From assembly GCF_037975245.1 (NCBI RefSeq), contig NC_092575.1, forward strand, positions 11,769,001-11,829,000: a stretch of 60,000 nt of DNA. The letters run 5' to 3'. Shown piece by piece: positions 15,001 through 30,000 of the stretch (within the stretch, counting starts at the first letter, position 1; each line of letters starts with the position of its first letter). The notes beneath the pieces are model-generated. The model did no database searches. It saw only the letters and a list, made by a program, of their open reading frames with translations, and was not told the DNA's origin. This DNA comes from Apostichopus japonicus (Eukaryota > Echinodermata > Holothuroidea > Aspidochirotida > Stichopodidae). The translations under genes and the position numbers were made by a program.

Positions 15001-18000
15001 CCTTGATGACTGCCATTCCCCTCCCCCTGCCCCCCCCCACCCCACAAAGGAAATCCACTCAGACAAAAAGAAGGGACATTCTGAAATGCTTTGCGTAGTT
15101 TTCAACAAGGGCCTCTAAATGAAACCCTGATCTTTGGTACCACTGTAAGATCATGTGAAAATCAGTCCTCGAGGAAACTTGGCAAAGGGACAAATTAAAC
15201 AATACATTGGACCAAGATAACCCCTATGTACAGTAGGTGACACTTGACCTCAAACTACTAAATACTAAATGTATCAACAATTAAATAGAACTTGTAACAA
15301 GCACCAGTCATTTCTGTGCAAAAGGAAGAAAGTAATTTGTATATTTTGAACCATTTACTCAGATACATTAAAATAGCTTTTTATTGGGGGGGGGGGGGGA
15401 AGGGGGAGAGGCCTAGACTGTCATGAATCCCATCTGGCATACTATACTAAATTAACAAATAAACTCTCGCAACAAGGACAGACCCTTGTTAACTTGTCAA
15501 GTTTTTAAATACCAATACAGAGTAATAGGAAAATTTCTCCAATTTTAACAGAAAGTTCCAATTTACTATTTGTATGTGGTATATACGCCATGAAAAGGCA
15601 TAACCTGCAGACGAAACTTTTGTACAAATCTAAAATGTCCAATATCCAAAAAGATTGTTGCTAAAGTTTTCAAAAATGGAAATACATATCTTGCCACAAC
15701 TCTAACAAAATAGAAAGAAATGAAGACATAATTATGATTTTACAGATTACCAGATCAGACTCACAAAAAGTAAAACAAGGTGTTCTTTTTGCCTCCATAA
15801 TTGCTTCCGTCAATCATAAAGTGCTAACTTTTGGTTAAAAATTTCATGGTTTCTGCATATTCATTACATTTATGAGTGATTATTCTAGAAATGTGTTAGG
15901 CTGTTAAGTGTATGTTACATATACTGTACACCACTTGGAGTGAATATTAAACGTCATCATTTTTCACGGATTAAAGTGTCAATTGTGTGTGCAACCTTTG
16001 ATGCCCCCAACCATCCCGTGTAACAACAGTTGCATATAATTTACATAGGGTTGTGTAAAGTACAATTCAGTCTACCGATAAGTAATAGCACACATGTTAC
16101 ACACATGTACGTATAGTATGTACAATACTGTACCGACTCTTGTCAAAATAGTACAACTCCTGTGTACAGAAAACAACTATACTACAGGCCTACATCTTGG
16201 CACCTTTATATAGCAATTTGCCCAATTTTACATCTATGCTTCTTGCAATTTTGTGATATTGGATAAAATTATTGCCCGCTATTTATGTACCTGTGCTTGG
16301 AATAGTTTCAAGATATCAGTTGCTACCACCCTCCCTCTATAGTATTTCTTCCACCAATCTTTTTTTACAGGCTACAACATACAGTAATGAACTACTGAAC
16401 TCTTATCATTACATATCTGTCCATTGTACTGATTGGTGGACATACGTAACAAGATGTCTGTGCAGTATCTGTAAAACGACCGGTACGCCAGTCTTATGAT
16501 ATGTCGTCATGTAATTATTAACACTGAATATCAATAAACGTGATTTGCATTTTATTAAAGTAATATTACAGCTGTATGCAGTACCATAGCTAACTGACAA
16601 AGCATTGTACACCAGGCAGTCCACACAGTTCATGTGCTATACACAGCTCTCTTCAATTGGGTCAGTCGAGTCATTTTCCTACTGATTTCCACTTGCCTGT
16701 ACACTGTTGTTTATGAACCCCAAACCTTGACTTTTAGTGGCATTTTGACTGTACACATGATATCTTCCGACCAGCATAACACTAACAACGTGTATAGTCT
16801 TTGTCTTCCTTGTGTACCGTAGTGCCTGACATTCACAACATCCTAACAGGAACTGCCTGCTTAACCAACAAAACCTGGACAACAGTCCTGTGGGAAATCT
16901 ACATGGACAAGTGTAATATTACAGAATAGTTGTAATATCCTACAGCTGTACAGCTGTTTATAAATGACAAAAAGTTGCTGGTCAAACATGCTGTGCATTA
17001 TCTTAACAAACTTGTATGTATGGCTGTTTAAGTATATTACTGAAACAAACCTCTTAATAGTAAATAATAGTGATGCACATTATGAACACCATATACTGTA
17101 CTATAAGTCATCGCAACATGATCTTTCCAACATTTATAAAGAAAATGCACATGTATTCAGCTAAACAACACTTTGAAAAGGGCTTTATAGAGCTTAGTAG
17201 TTTCTAATGCAATCAGTCTCAATGATTTACAGAATGAGTTATCACACATACCAGACATAAATGAATGCACAGGGTGCCAACTGTAAATGAAATGTAATCA
17301 ACTTCAACACTCCAATGATAGGATCACCAGAGGCACAAAAAGTATTAACATTTTATCCTGTTAAAGCACAGAATGATTGGGCACTCCAATAAACAAACAA
17401 ACAAGGAATTAAACCTCTTGCAAGCAGACTTGAGACCAAACTAGTTTATTCCACACACACACACACACACACATACAGAGAGACTGCACAGATAAACATA
17501 TAGATCTCTACATCCATACCTCTTTAGTCAGTACTTTTGCATCGTCACTAATATTGATTTTTCTCCCCCTTGTTGAAGGCATACCCCATTAGCTGAGGTA
17601 TGGTAGATAATTCATGGAAATGCATGAAGGATTTATTCATGTGCATGAATTATTTTTCTGGAAGGAGTTCTACTGTAAGTCATCACTGAGGCACAAATTA
17701 ACTGTGCAGTCTTGGCTGGGCTCACAATTCACACCACCAGTTCATGGAAATCTGTCTGTAGGCTACTGTACATCCATACTATATGCACAGAGTAGAATAT
17801 TCCAGCTCTTAGGGACAGCCTTGGATGCTCTCTGTATATACTCAGTCCAGGCTTCGTCTTACAAATATGAACTAATAATGAGTAAGAGCGTCTGATTCGC
17901 TTTGGGGGGCTGTAATTGGTTGATATAGTCTATTACTTTCATTTAATTAACTCAGATAAGAGATCTAGCAAATTGCTGTGCCCAAAAAAACAACTCCGAG

Positions 18001-21000
18001 GGGCAGAAATTAGCACAAAAGTGCCGTTAAGCCCATAAAGGAATGGATTAGAAAAAGACAAATTGTTTGGAACTTTGGAATTAATCCAGTTTGGTTTTCT
18101 AAAGGATATTACATTTCAAAATGAGTAGCTGACTAACTTATCATGCACTGAACATATCTTTTGCAAAAGAGGTTTGTAGATCACAAGACAGATCTGAGCA
18201 TTTACAATGCAAAACTTACTGGTTTAGGGATTTACAAGCAGCAATACTTTAATACCTGTCTCCCAATCAATAAACTGTACATGCACTTTCCTAAACTACT
18301 GTACATGATTGGAACCATTCAGCAACGTGCCCCCACTTCATGTTTATCACAGTAGGGGTTCTGTGATGTCATTGCAGCAGATTTTCTCCAAAACCATTAC
18401 TGTCCTTTTATAATCTACTTGTTGATTTATCCTTGAAATGTGATACGGTCATTGGAATGCTTACCTATGTAGCTGTCAATGTTCTGTGTATTTAGAATTT
18501 CATTACAATGCAACTTTTTTGTAGACATAATAGATTCCTCTGTGAATCAATTAAACACTTAAAAGAAAAACAAACACTATTTCAGATGAATTGCCACGAT
18601 GACAACTCTGCTGTTGCCAAATAGATGCATTCAACAAAATATCACAGAATTTGAAAATTCATATCTTTGTCAAACAATGTGCTACTGTAGGAGGTTCCCT
18701 ATCTTTAGATTTTGACCGTCTACTTCAGCCATGGAGATTTTCATCGATAGCCACAACTTTTGCCATGAAATTAGTGGAAATACTCAGTGGTAAATATGTA
18801 CACAGGTTTAATGTGTCATTAACAAAGGGTTTTTAAAGTGTTGCTTAAGGTAAACTTGCAGTACTATCAAAATAACTTCAAATCGTGCAATCAGTGCCTA
18901 TACAACATAGCAACGTATTAACTAAATGATACAAAAACGGGGAAAAAGCCTAAGACAAAACACATGAAAAAGTCAACGGATATATACTTATGGAGCAGTC
19001 TGAAAGCATGCTTAGCAAATAGCAACTTCTCCGTCAGATTATAAATGTCAGATTATGAATTCCAAAACAGACTCAGAAAACGTCTCAAAACCAGATTTTC
19101 CATTGAAACGAGACCATCACCAGAATAGGCTTCGATACTTCCTACTAGGGAGGAGGTGATGGGAGATGACCTAGAGGATGGTCAAGGGTGCAGTGCTTAA
19201 ATATGTTACTAGGCTAAGTAGACGGGCAGGTGCAGAGACAGGTAAGAATGGAGTGCAGTATTAAATTAGACCGGATTCAACAAACAGGCAACTCAACTAG
19301 TGACTGCTTCAATTGGCACATGTATACATATATGCTGTCTTTGGATAAGGGTAAACGAAGTATACTGTACAACAGACTATGTAGATTTCAATTCCAAAGT
19401 ATGACTCTTTCTGTTCAGCTGGCTATGCCTACTCAAGGGTACTGTAGTTTCTGGCTGGTGACCACAGCCAAAACACTGGCTATATACAGTAAGCTGTGTT
19501 CAAATTTGAGAACGCAAGGGGAACCTGAACTCGCATGGGCAATCAAGATCGCAGTGTGGATGCTCCCGTAGTCAAGATCAGACCCCCTAACCTGATCTCC
19601 CTTTCGGGGAGGATGAAGGGTGACGAAGATTGTAGAGTGGACGCTTGCGGGATGAAGCGTCCCAAAATCTCCGTTCACTTGACCTTGTCGTTTCCACATA
19701 AACTGGCACAGAAGTAATACACGAACATACATAAAGCCCTCACATTAAGGTGACCAGACGTCCCCGATTTTCGGGGACAGTCCCCGAATACAGTGTGCTG
19801 TCCCCGATGAACAAGTGTCCCCGAAAATGTCCCCAATTCGTCAAAATGTTCAGGAATTTCGAAAATATCCCACATTATTAGTAAAATAATTGTAAAAACA
19901 AAATTTAGTCAAGTGAGCAGTCGCAGAACGGAACAGGTGGGCCAGTGTAAAGTGGAAACACTGTTAAAAAACATGCTAGATCGATCTAGCCTAGCACTCT
20001 TTCGACCGTATAATTGGCAACTACGGCGACACGACACTTATAGTGTGAGCATGAGCAACTCACAAGCTCTTAAAGAACCACGTAAAGTTAGTGAATTTCA
20101 TCTAAGAAAAGCTACATTTTTGAAAAAAAAATTGATTTAAATAGTGCTACTAAGTATCACCATTTTACATCTAAGCACCTTAGGCACTTGAAAATTTTCC
20201 AAAGGGGAGGGGGACACCCCCTCCCCTTAGACCCCTCCCCCATATCAGTCACGCAATAAATGTCCCCGATTCCAGTCGGGAAATTATGGTCACCTTACCT
20301 CACATTGAACTGGAAACGATCATCACAACCTTTTTGTTTGTTGTTGATCCACCTAGCGTCCTCAAATGTGGAAGCATCTGGGTTCAGTTTTATTACCTCT
20401 CCAGGGCAAAGCAAGATCCTGTTACTCCATGTGAACAAGGCTAAATGTACTGCCACCATTTAAGGGGCTAGATAGCTCAGTTGGTAGAGGGCTGGGGCTT
20501 GTGAGGGGTCACTGCAAAACTCAACTGCAACAGAGAGGGACTAGCTGTGCTCAGTCAAGCGTACCTCATATTACCTGGCCCCTCTCTACCTCTCCCGAAT
20601 GATTCCGAAATTATGCAAAGCCATCGACAGGCTTAAGTCCGATTAGGACAACAATAGATCTATATGGCATCTCAAACTATCAGCTCAGCACAACTCGATT
20701 GCTTGTTCACGGTTACTTCATGGTATAGTAATTACATTAATACTGTTTAAATAATTTCCCGGTCACTTTTCCATTGTTCATCTACTTGTAAAATACTTAC
20801 TCGATTTAATTAGATTGTTGCATATAACCGTAGTATTTATCTAACATTTCTAATATATTTTTCACGCTTGTAATCTGTAATAGGATCATTCATACCTTTC
20901 TATGAGATTGTGAAGAGACTTGAAGAGTAATGTTCTGCATTCGTATGACAAGCTGTTCTCCCAGACACCTTGGCATTGCTCTGAAAAATAAATGTAATAA

Positions 21001-24000
21001 CATAAAAAAATATTAATTCATGATGATGAAATTACTGCTCTGAAGAAGAATGTAAGTGTACGATCCAATCAAACAGCTTCTTTGTGTTATGATGAACATT
21101 TGATAAGTGTTTGATATTATTTACATACCATAAACCCCATTTTGTTATAGTACTTACACCACATCAGCTAATACTCATATTTCACTACAAACATAAACAA
21201 GAGCCCAAAGGACACTATGGTTCCTTGCTTAGTGGAATATTAAAAGTGTTACAGTATGTCATCACCCAATATTATTTTTGATAAAAGGAATGCATCATAT
21301 CAACTTCACACAAATGGACAGGTTCCAAAGCTGTCACTTCATAAAAATGTTTAGGCCCACATTAACCATAACTCTATTAACCAATAACTGTATTCCAAGT
21401 TAAAATACAATCCGATAAAATGTTGTGGAGACATTGAAACTTAAAAGTTTTGGCCCCTCACCAAAACATATGGCCTGCTAAAATTTTGCACAGGCCTACA
21501 GTAAATGGTCCCAAAAATATTTGGCACAAACAAACTGGTTCAAAAATATATTTTTCCGCCAAGCATTGCACACCCAAAATGTGGACCTAAATGGTCCCAG
21601 AATATTGGGCTTCACAAATTTGGGCCCAAAGAATGGGTCCCAAAAATTACGTAGCACCATATACGGTACAGTATCTCCCTAACCTTAGGTTACAGAAAGG
21701 TTTGAAGATGTATATCTATACTATGGAGACTTGTACAGGGATCATAGTGGCGAGTGAATTTTGTGTTTTGACAAGTAGACTTTTAGTCATAATTTTTCGC
21801 CAAATGGTGAGTACTTTTAAGTAATTGTTGAGGCCTGATACATATACTGTATGTATGTATGTACTGTATATACTCATACAGTATATATTGTAGTTGGGCT
21901 GGATCCAAAAACCTCTACAGAAACATCAAACATGTGTGTTGCAATTCAGGAAATGACTAGTGTGAACTTGGATTTTAGCCAGTATCATTTTTAAAGCACA
22001 TGTACACAGTATGTATTTTTTTAACAAGTGGCTACAAGTGTGAAATTCTAGTCCTGTCAACCCTCTCCTAACACACAATACCTGGAAGCAATGACACGAC
22101 ACCAGGTAAACCACCTCATACTTATAGTTCCTAATACCGAGCCTTGCCATTGTACAATAATAAACGCTGTTTCATTGTATCCACTGTAAGTACAGTACAT
22201 AGGTTCACGGCCAAAGCACACAACACATATTATGCATGTACTGTGTAGGTAACTATACAGTTCAGTGCTCAGCAAGCACATCTAATACTAATCAGGTCAT
22301 GCTATGACTGCAGCAAAATAATCCCTGTAGGGGGCATGCAGTATTGCAGTTACCAAAGTTAACTTATGTACATTGAGCCACATCAAACTACAGTAGTTGT
22401 CTCAGGATGCTTTTCCACTTGTTACTACGGTACACAGTACATGACATGTATGGACATGATGTGTACAGTAATTCTCAGTATGCAAGGAAGTAATATTTCA
22501 CTTATATACATTAATTAGTCATTATTAAATTACATTAATTTGTAATTAGTAATCATTCTATGACCATCTATAGAGTACTAAAGGGACAAAGAGAAGAAAA
22601 CAAAACGAATACGGCAAATATTACCGTTTAGCAGAAACTACTAGTTAAAGATTCATAACCACATCAAAATTTTGAGGTAAACTCTTACAATAGATGCAAT
22701 TCACGTCAACTTGTCAAATTATGTTAAACCAAACCACACATCAAAGACTTTGTTTCTCTGTGATCATTATCAACTAAGCAACAGACTATCCTACAGTAAA
22801 TGTAAGTACTGTACGACGTCATTAGATTGGTTGAAGATATGTATAAAACAATGTGTATCTATTCAAATGCTGACATACTATGCCCAGAGTTGCTCATAGA
22901 TTCCTCTGACCATGCAGTACTTCTGCAATAGTGCAATACTCATCAAGTTGACTTTGTTTATAATCCACATACACACATATATGTCTCATTTATCTTGTGT
23001 TGCCTTATTGACTGTAAAACAAGACAAGCTACTTATCATTCCAAACAACATGAGGGGTACTTTTACAGTAGTACTACTGGGTCAGATCCAAAACCTCTGC
23101 CAATGTTATGGACGGAATTCACAGAGATAAAGTCCCATCAAAAATAGTGTGAGAGTTAGTATTTGGTGAGGTATGCATGATTGATCTAAGTTGGGATACC
23201 TCTACCATATTACGGAAAAAATTTAATTGGGTGGTGCAATATTAGTCTGAATATGCAAATTAGGTGTTCGTTATGGATGGAATCAGAAAAATGATCAATT
23301 CCCACCAACCTTCATAGTGGGTCAAAACTCTGTGAAGTGTTCAGGATTTCAAAGTTTAAGGTACTTTACATCACAGGCCTGGTACCTAAGCTTTATCATA
23401 CTCCCACTCATATTCTTCAATGTACCTCCATTAACCCACTACCCCAAACCAAAATTCTGTGTTATGGACGGAATGTACAACGTTATGGACGGAAGGTTTC
23501 GTCCTGATTTAGGATCAACTCTTGAATTGTTAAGAGTGTGTTATAAGTTAATACTTATGGCCAATATGTGTAATAATATCAAATAAAATTGAATTTATTA
23601 CAAGAAGGGAAAGAGCTAGACCTGAAATAGGAATTGTTATGGACGGAATGTTATGGACGGAAAGTATTGAATTAGCCTAAAATGAATTGCTATAGCACAT
23701 GAAAAGTTTCACTCTTGCTGAAGGTACTCATCAGGTGGCTTTCAGCACTATAAGCAGAGGCTGTCAGTACTTTTCCCATTTGTTTTTTCCACTTTTGTGG
23801 CTTCACCTCCTTCAAACAATGCCAATGAAATCAAAGTTTCACCAGTCTGCAAAACTTGTATGAAAGAAAACAACACATGCAAATATTTTTTATTTTTTAA
23901 TTCAAAACACTTTCAGCTGTAACAAGATGAACCTTATTGTTCATAAAAAAAATTAAACCTTGGACCTGTACATGGACAGCAATAGCCCTCTTTAAAACAT

Positions 24001-27000
24001 TTTATAAAGGTCATGAACGAGAACATCAGTAAACTTTCAACATTACCACAAAAACTGTGGACATGGGAGGCCTGTATGGTTGAACAGTCATGAAAATTTG
24101 AAATAGACTTTTCAATCTTAACAAAATACATCGATTCATGTTTGTCAAAATTTTCCGTCACCATCACGGCTCACAATCTCTTTGAAACTTGTCCCTAATA
24201 TATTCAACCACCTTTGTTGCAATTCCCACTTTGCTACTTGAAATTGGGAGGACAGGCTGTTCTAGTTTCCCCATGATCATTCCTAGTGGTATCCAAGATT
24301 TGTCTTCAGGTGATGGCCAGAAGAAAGTATTGGTAGGGCCCTTAGGGTATAGGAAGGAGACATATGTATCATTATTGTCAACTGATATTTGGTCCACCTT
24401 TTCCAACCACCAGTCTCCTTCATACACAAAACCACATTGCATGAGGATGACAACTTGGATTAGGGTCATTCCGTGTCAAATCACGGATGGCTGTTGCTGC
24501 ACCCTCTCTAAAAATTCCCAAATGTTTTGTATGATTGGACCATCATGAAATAAGCATATTCTGAAAATTTCAGTTGCATTGCTTTACAATTGGCCGATTT
24601 ATCACACTTTGAAATTCCGCAATTTGTCGCCACCATGGCATTTTGGCATTTTCTTGACTTTTGAGGTCCCATTTCTCAGCAATTAAACATTCTACTACCT
24701 TTCTATTACAGATGCCTATAGAGTCTATCCCATAGAATAGGAAAATAAAAAAATTAGGCTACAAAAATATTGTCTTGTGGAGTGAGGTCAACTTAAAAGT
24801 GTCAAAATATTCGATTTTTGTATTTTTCACTAAAAAATGTGCTACTTTTAGTGATGAATTGCTCCTAAACCATTGCTTCAGGGTACTTGATTCTTTCAGA
24901 GGTTATTATGTCTGGTACAACCATTATAAAATAATGATTACAATGCTTTCCTATGATATGTTTGCAAGTTGTGCAACTCTAAAGTTGCTATTTCATGCTG
25001 CGATTCAGCATGAGGCATGATTCAGCATGAGGCATGAGTTTTGATGCCAAATTTTTACCAAAGTAACCATGTTAGAGCTGTCAGGGATTTATACTTTAAT
25101 TGTAAGTATCAAGTTCTTACACCTATGCAAATTTCAGGGTTCTAGCTGTTCTCAATAATAATTTATGAAGTTGTTAAGCTGCTCCGATGTACAAAAGAGG
25201 TCATCTTTGACGGCCAACAACTCAAAACGCGTCATGGTGAAAAAATCTGATAATTTTTTCTGGAAGAGATATAGTACCACCCTGTTTGTACAAAAAATTT
25301 CAGGAGGGTGTTTGCCTTATTTTGAAATGAAATATACTCAAAGTTTTGGATTTTTACAATAATTTCTTCTATTCTTTTTTTTTTAATTTAGGGAAAACAT
25401 CACCTGAAAGCCTAGAAAAATACTGTAATGTACATGTAATAAAAGGTTTTCCATCCTAAATAACATTCATTCACATTTGATGTCTTTGAATTAACTTATT
25501 AAAAAACATTCTGCATAGTTTCTCCATAACATTCACATTCCGTCCATAACGTTTTCCTAATTCCATCCATAACACAGATGTTTCACTGAACCCCAGTTTA
25601 TCTATGTGCAAGAATCTGGTAATTTTTCACTTCATCCTTAATGGCATTGATAAACTTCAGAAGATTACATGCAAATTTTATCACTGAAGTGAACTTTAAA
25701 ATTGCCAGGAGATTAATGACATCAGGTAGCGTTATGGACGGAAATAATGATTTTCTTCTCGATTAGCATCTTAATTAGGGATGCCCTACTTAATTTTTCC
25801 AAAAACTATTTTGGAGAGATCAGTACCATAAACAATTATTCAGGTGCAGATTCCTGTGAATTCCATTATTCCTTGCAGTTCAGTGGCACAAATTGCTGTT
25901 TCCGTCCATAACGCTGGCTTAAGTGCATTGTCGATATAATTAAGCAGAACTCGTTAACAAAGAAACATACAAATTTAATTTTTTTGCCAAGCAAGCTTAA
26001 ATTGTTCTTCTTTTGGACAAAACTATCAAAATTGATAACTATGATCATCTAAATTTTAGCCCTGAGGTTGACAGGTTTTGGATCTGACCCTACTGTACTC
26101 AAAGTGATCAATATACTTGTCCACGATGAGAGCCTGTCCTTACAATTTTTTAAGAGGAGTACCGCTAATGAGGTCTCGCAATGTAAAGTACTAGACGATG
26201 CAAGGCACGGTGGACAAGAAGAAGAAGAAGTACAATTAAACGAAAGACGCTCTCCAACTTGTGGTAGATTCACATATTTTCTTCCATGCCTGAAGGCGTA
26301 AGTCGGGAATATGTCAATCAAACGGCACTGAGAAAGCTTCCTCTCGAAGTTTCACTGATTAAAATTGGAAAATCATCTACGTTTGCCCCTAACCATGTTG
26401 GCATCATTTGAAGAATGTCTCAACACCAGTACGCTAAGATGTGTATCTCGCAGCGCATAAACAGAAGCAAATGTAATCAACTCAACTGAGGAGCTTATGT
26501 ATAGCTTATTTGCTAACAGTGCAGATATGTCACTAAATGAGGCAATTGCATGGGTAAATTGAGCTGGCTATTTGCACTACGCATGTCTACTGTACACGTA
26601 CGTCTATCAATAAAGAGTGTGAGAGTTTTGAAGGTAAATACCTTTGAAGACTTTGCTGTACACAATACCAGTTAATATTGCTACTGTTCTAGATCTGAGG
26701 ATGAACCCATTTACATGTATTTCATCACTTCTTTATTTAAAGTCTCAGTACAGATAAGACAATTCAAGGATGGTTTTTTTTTTTTTTTTTTTTAATTACA
26801 CAAGAGCTGTGTTTTGCCTTGGTAACCCACAGCATGGTAATTTCAAGAGGTCATTTGGTAAAATTTCTGATTAAAACAGTTGTTCAACTGGAAAAACAGC
26901 ATGCTGCAACTCACAGAGAGCAAACAGATGTGTAGATAACACTAACAAGCAATGTACAGTAGGAGGCTAGTACTGGAGGAGATTATTATTGACATAAATG

Positions 27001-30000
27001 TAAGTCCATCAGCACGGCACGTCTCATAAGTGCCGATTAGACGCTGAGCAATTGTAACGCAGATAGTAATCAAACTGTGAACCTAGTGTTTTACTATTAT
27101 TGAAACAAAAAGTTACCTAGTTAGGGAATAGTATGGTACTCCATGTTGTATTTTAGAGGTTTGCAAAGTTTGGTATTTCAAGTCCATATTAATAGAAAAG
27201 AACTATGATTCTTTTCTCTCTATTTTTGAGGGGATTTTTGGTCTTTGTCAATGACATTGAAAGACAAATATACATCAAAGGGGAACCCAAAGACAACAGA
27301 AAACAATATGCATATTTGGAATAAAAGCACTTTCAAAGCAATTTACAGTTTCAATGCTCAACACCGAAACGGGCCACAATTGAAGCTACAAGGTTTGTGG
27401 AATTACTGAATCAAAATAAATTCTTAAAACTTTACAACCTTTTCTCGACTTCTACGAAACTAGAGTCATAAACATTTTCAAACCCTATATGAATATACAC
27501 AGATGTGCAGCACTGAGACTGCACAAATATGAATTGCATTGTTTGCTTCTTTTTTTAGTTAAATGCTCATAACAATGTAGTTCAACTGACAGTAACAAAA
27601 TTTACAGGTTTAGGTAACAAATTTATTAGTGGGTAGAAAGCAGTAGCATCTGACTTCATCCTAACTAAGGTTAAAGATAGAGTTGAAGGCCACTGCCTCA
27701 GGGGTGAATCAGGAATGTCAGAGCAAGCTGAATGGAATGTAGTCAAAGGGCCCCTGAGGTCACACCTAGTGTGTACAGAGAGCAAAGATGCTTGTCAACA
27801 ATAACCTAGTAAATTGCCTTGTGATGGGGCAATACATATGGATGGATGATGGCATAGCCTTGCACACTGTGTTGTTTAGATGACAATGAACCAGCAGTAC
27901 TTAAGCAGTCACAGTATTATATGTCCTCCAGCTGCACCAAAGGAAGCAGCACAGGGAATAACAATTCAAATTCTGTGTTTAGCATTCTTCCAAAGGCTTT
28001 GAGGTTTTTTCTCTAACTGAATACCCTAGTTCCTGTATAGAACACTGCTACACATCTTTACTTGTATAGCAACTTGACCAACATTTGAAATAGCACTTTT
28101 TGGCTATGCAATACTGGATAAAAAATTTCCTGAAGAACAGCAAGATAATCCATACTTCACTAGTTTTTTATCACAAGCAGTAACACTGGAGACTTAGTGA
28201 ATGAAAGCCATGCCACTTTATAGGTAATTTTGTGGATGTGACTTTATAGTAGTGTTCAACCGATTATGCAAAACAGAAAATACCGATTACCGATTATTTT
28301 TTTCATAATCGTACCGATTCCGATTCCGATTATTTGAAAATGAGAAAATATCCCGTTTGACAGAAACAATTATTGTTGTGATTTTCCCCGGTTTCCTTTT
28401 GCTTCGTTGTTATACAAGGCTCTAAGGTATCATTATGTATGTACCAAATTACCTCTGGAGTTTTTCGGAAAGAAAAAAAAAGTTTTTTTTTTTTTTTTAA
28501 ATTTCCAAAATACGGAAATATGACATCCTACCTAGTCAGCACTGTGCTAAAGCAAATGGCCTAACCACCTCCATGTGAATGTCACCTGTTAATGGCTTGA
28601 AATGGGCTAAGACTAGTTACTCAAAATATCCATCTCAAAAAGTATCTCAGACAAACCATCCATCTTCAATCTTTACCAAAGTGTAAATTTTAATGACATA
28701 TTGCCTTCATTCCGACATTATTTTGTACTTATTTTCAGTATTATACCGTTTATGAACAAATAGAAATGTTACGAACTTGAAGTTAAACATACCTATTCGT
28801 TACCTATTAGGGCTGTGAGTTTTCGTTTAAAGACCTAAACGTTTAAACGGCCGATTTTTCATTCATTTAAACATTTAAACGTTCGCGAATATCGCGAGAA
28901 AACACCGAGTATAAAGGCGTGGGGTCCGCCCTAGGGCCCTGGTGGGGCGAAGACCCCGGAAAAGGAAAAGGAATTTTTGCGTGTCTGGCGATAAAAAATT
29001 CCCAGTTGAGGATGCAAAATACTGACAACTTTTTTAATTTAAATTGTCACGAAGCTGATGAAAAATTTTAAATGACAAGTTAGAGTAGCTGTATTATGTT
29101 ATAAAATGAAAAGAGATTTAATCTGTTTTACAATCTTTAAAAAGTTTAACTTACAGAAGCTCCGATATTATGAAACAAAAAACGTTCGGCAAAGCCCCGT
29201 TTCTAGAATGCCTAACAATGAATAGCGCGCACTAAACGTACATCAGTTTACAACTGCAGTACGGTTTAACCCAACTTAAATACTACGGTAGGATACTGTA
29301 TATGTGCTCAGAATTTTCCCAGGTACCTTGCCAAACAACTGCGCGCTCATCCCGTCTAACACCTGTTTGTTAACATTTTTGGCACGTTTCCAAGAAACGT
29401 TTCATAGAGTATTCCCCATGATACACGAGGCACAGTTCATACACACAGCACAAGATATCAAGCTATGGTCATCTTTATGAAAGTAAACCTTGTAATAAAA
29501 TATGTTTTAGGCCACACGGCACGATTAACTAATGCTTAACATTATTTCCATGTTCTTGTAGAAAACGTCAAGTTCGCAAAATACAATTGGTTGTTTTTGT
29601 AGTTACGTGAGATCCGTAACGTACAGACGAGGTGGTTAGGCTATTTGCTATACACTTAACTGTGGTAGAACATTATTTTTTCCGTATTTTTGGAAATTCT
29701 AGAAAATAGTTTCTTTTCCCCCCGCTTAAGGGAAGCCTCGCAAATCTAACCGGGCCGGCGGAAATCTCGCACCCCTTGTTCATTATGCATACATGTGCAT
29801 ATTGGTCCCATGGTTAAATGCACACAAGCTGGTTGCCAGCCGAAGTAATGAGCACAGTGTCCTGACAACACAAGGCTGGTTATTCTTCACAAACAATGAG
29901 CAAACTTGGCAAAGTGTCCGGATTAACTTTTGCGGTTTTGACAGTCAATAGAGCGGTAGTTTATGTTGCAAAGTGACTTATACACTAAAATCCGTCACTA

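Larger units (their letters stand above)
14092..20895 (-). other. MED13 intron 3
   Basis: This 6.8-kb intron contains a long G run (15386-15398), a (CA)n microsatellite (17452-17473), a 552-bp hAT-type element (19746-20297) and a tRNA-like fragment (20463-20511). I see no coding block. Confidence 0.85.

Noticed and set aside
20463-20540. Plus-strand tRNA gene
   Set aside because: The A box is good, but no B box or T arm follows, so it cannot be an intact tRNA.
24473-24500. GGGTCATTCCGTGTCAAATC as a terminal inverted repeat of another nested element
   Set aside because: It resembles a transposon end, but I found no inverse partner within the 3-kb element, so I did not call it.
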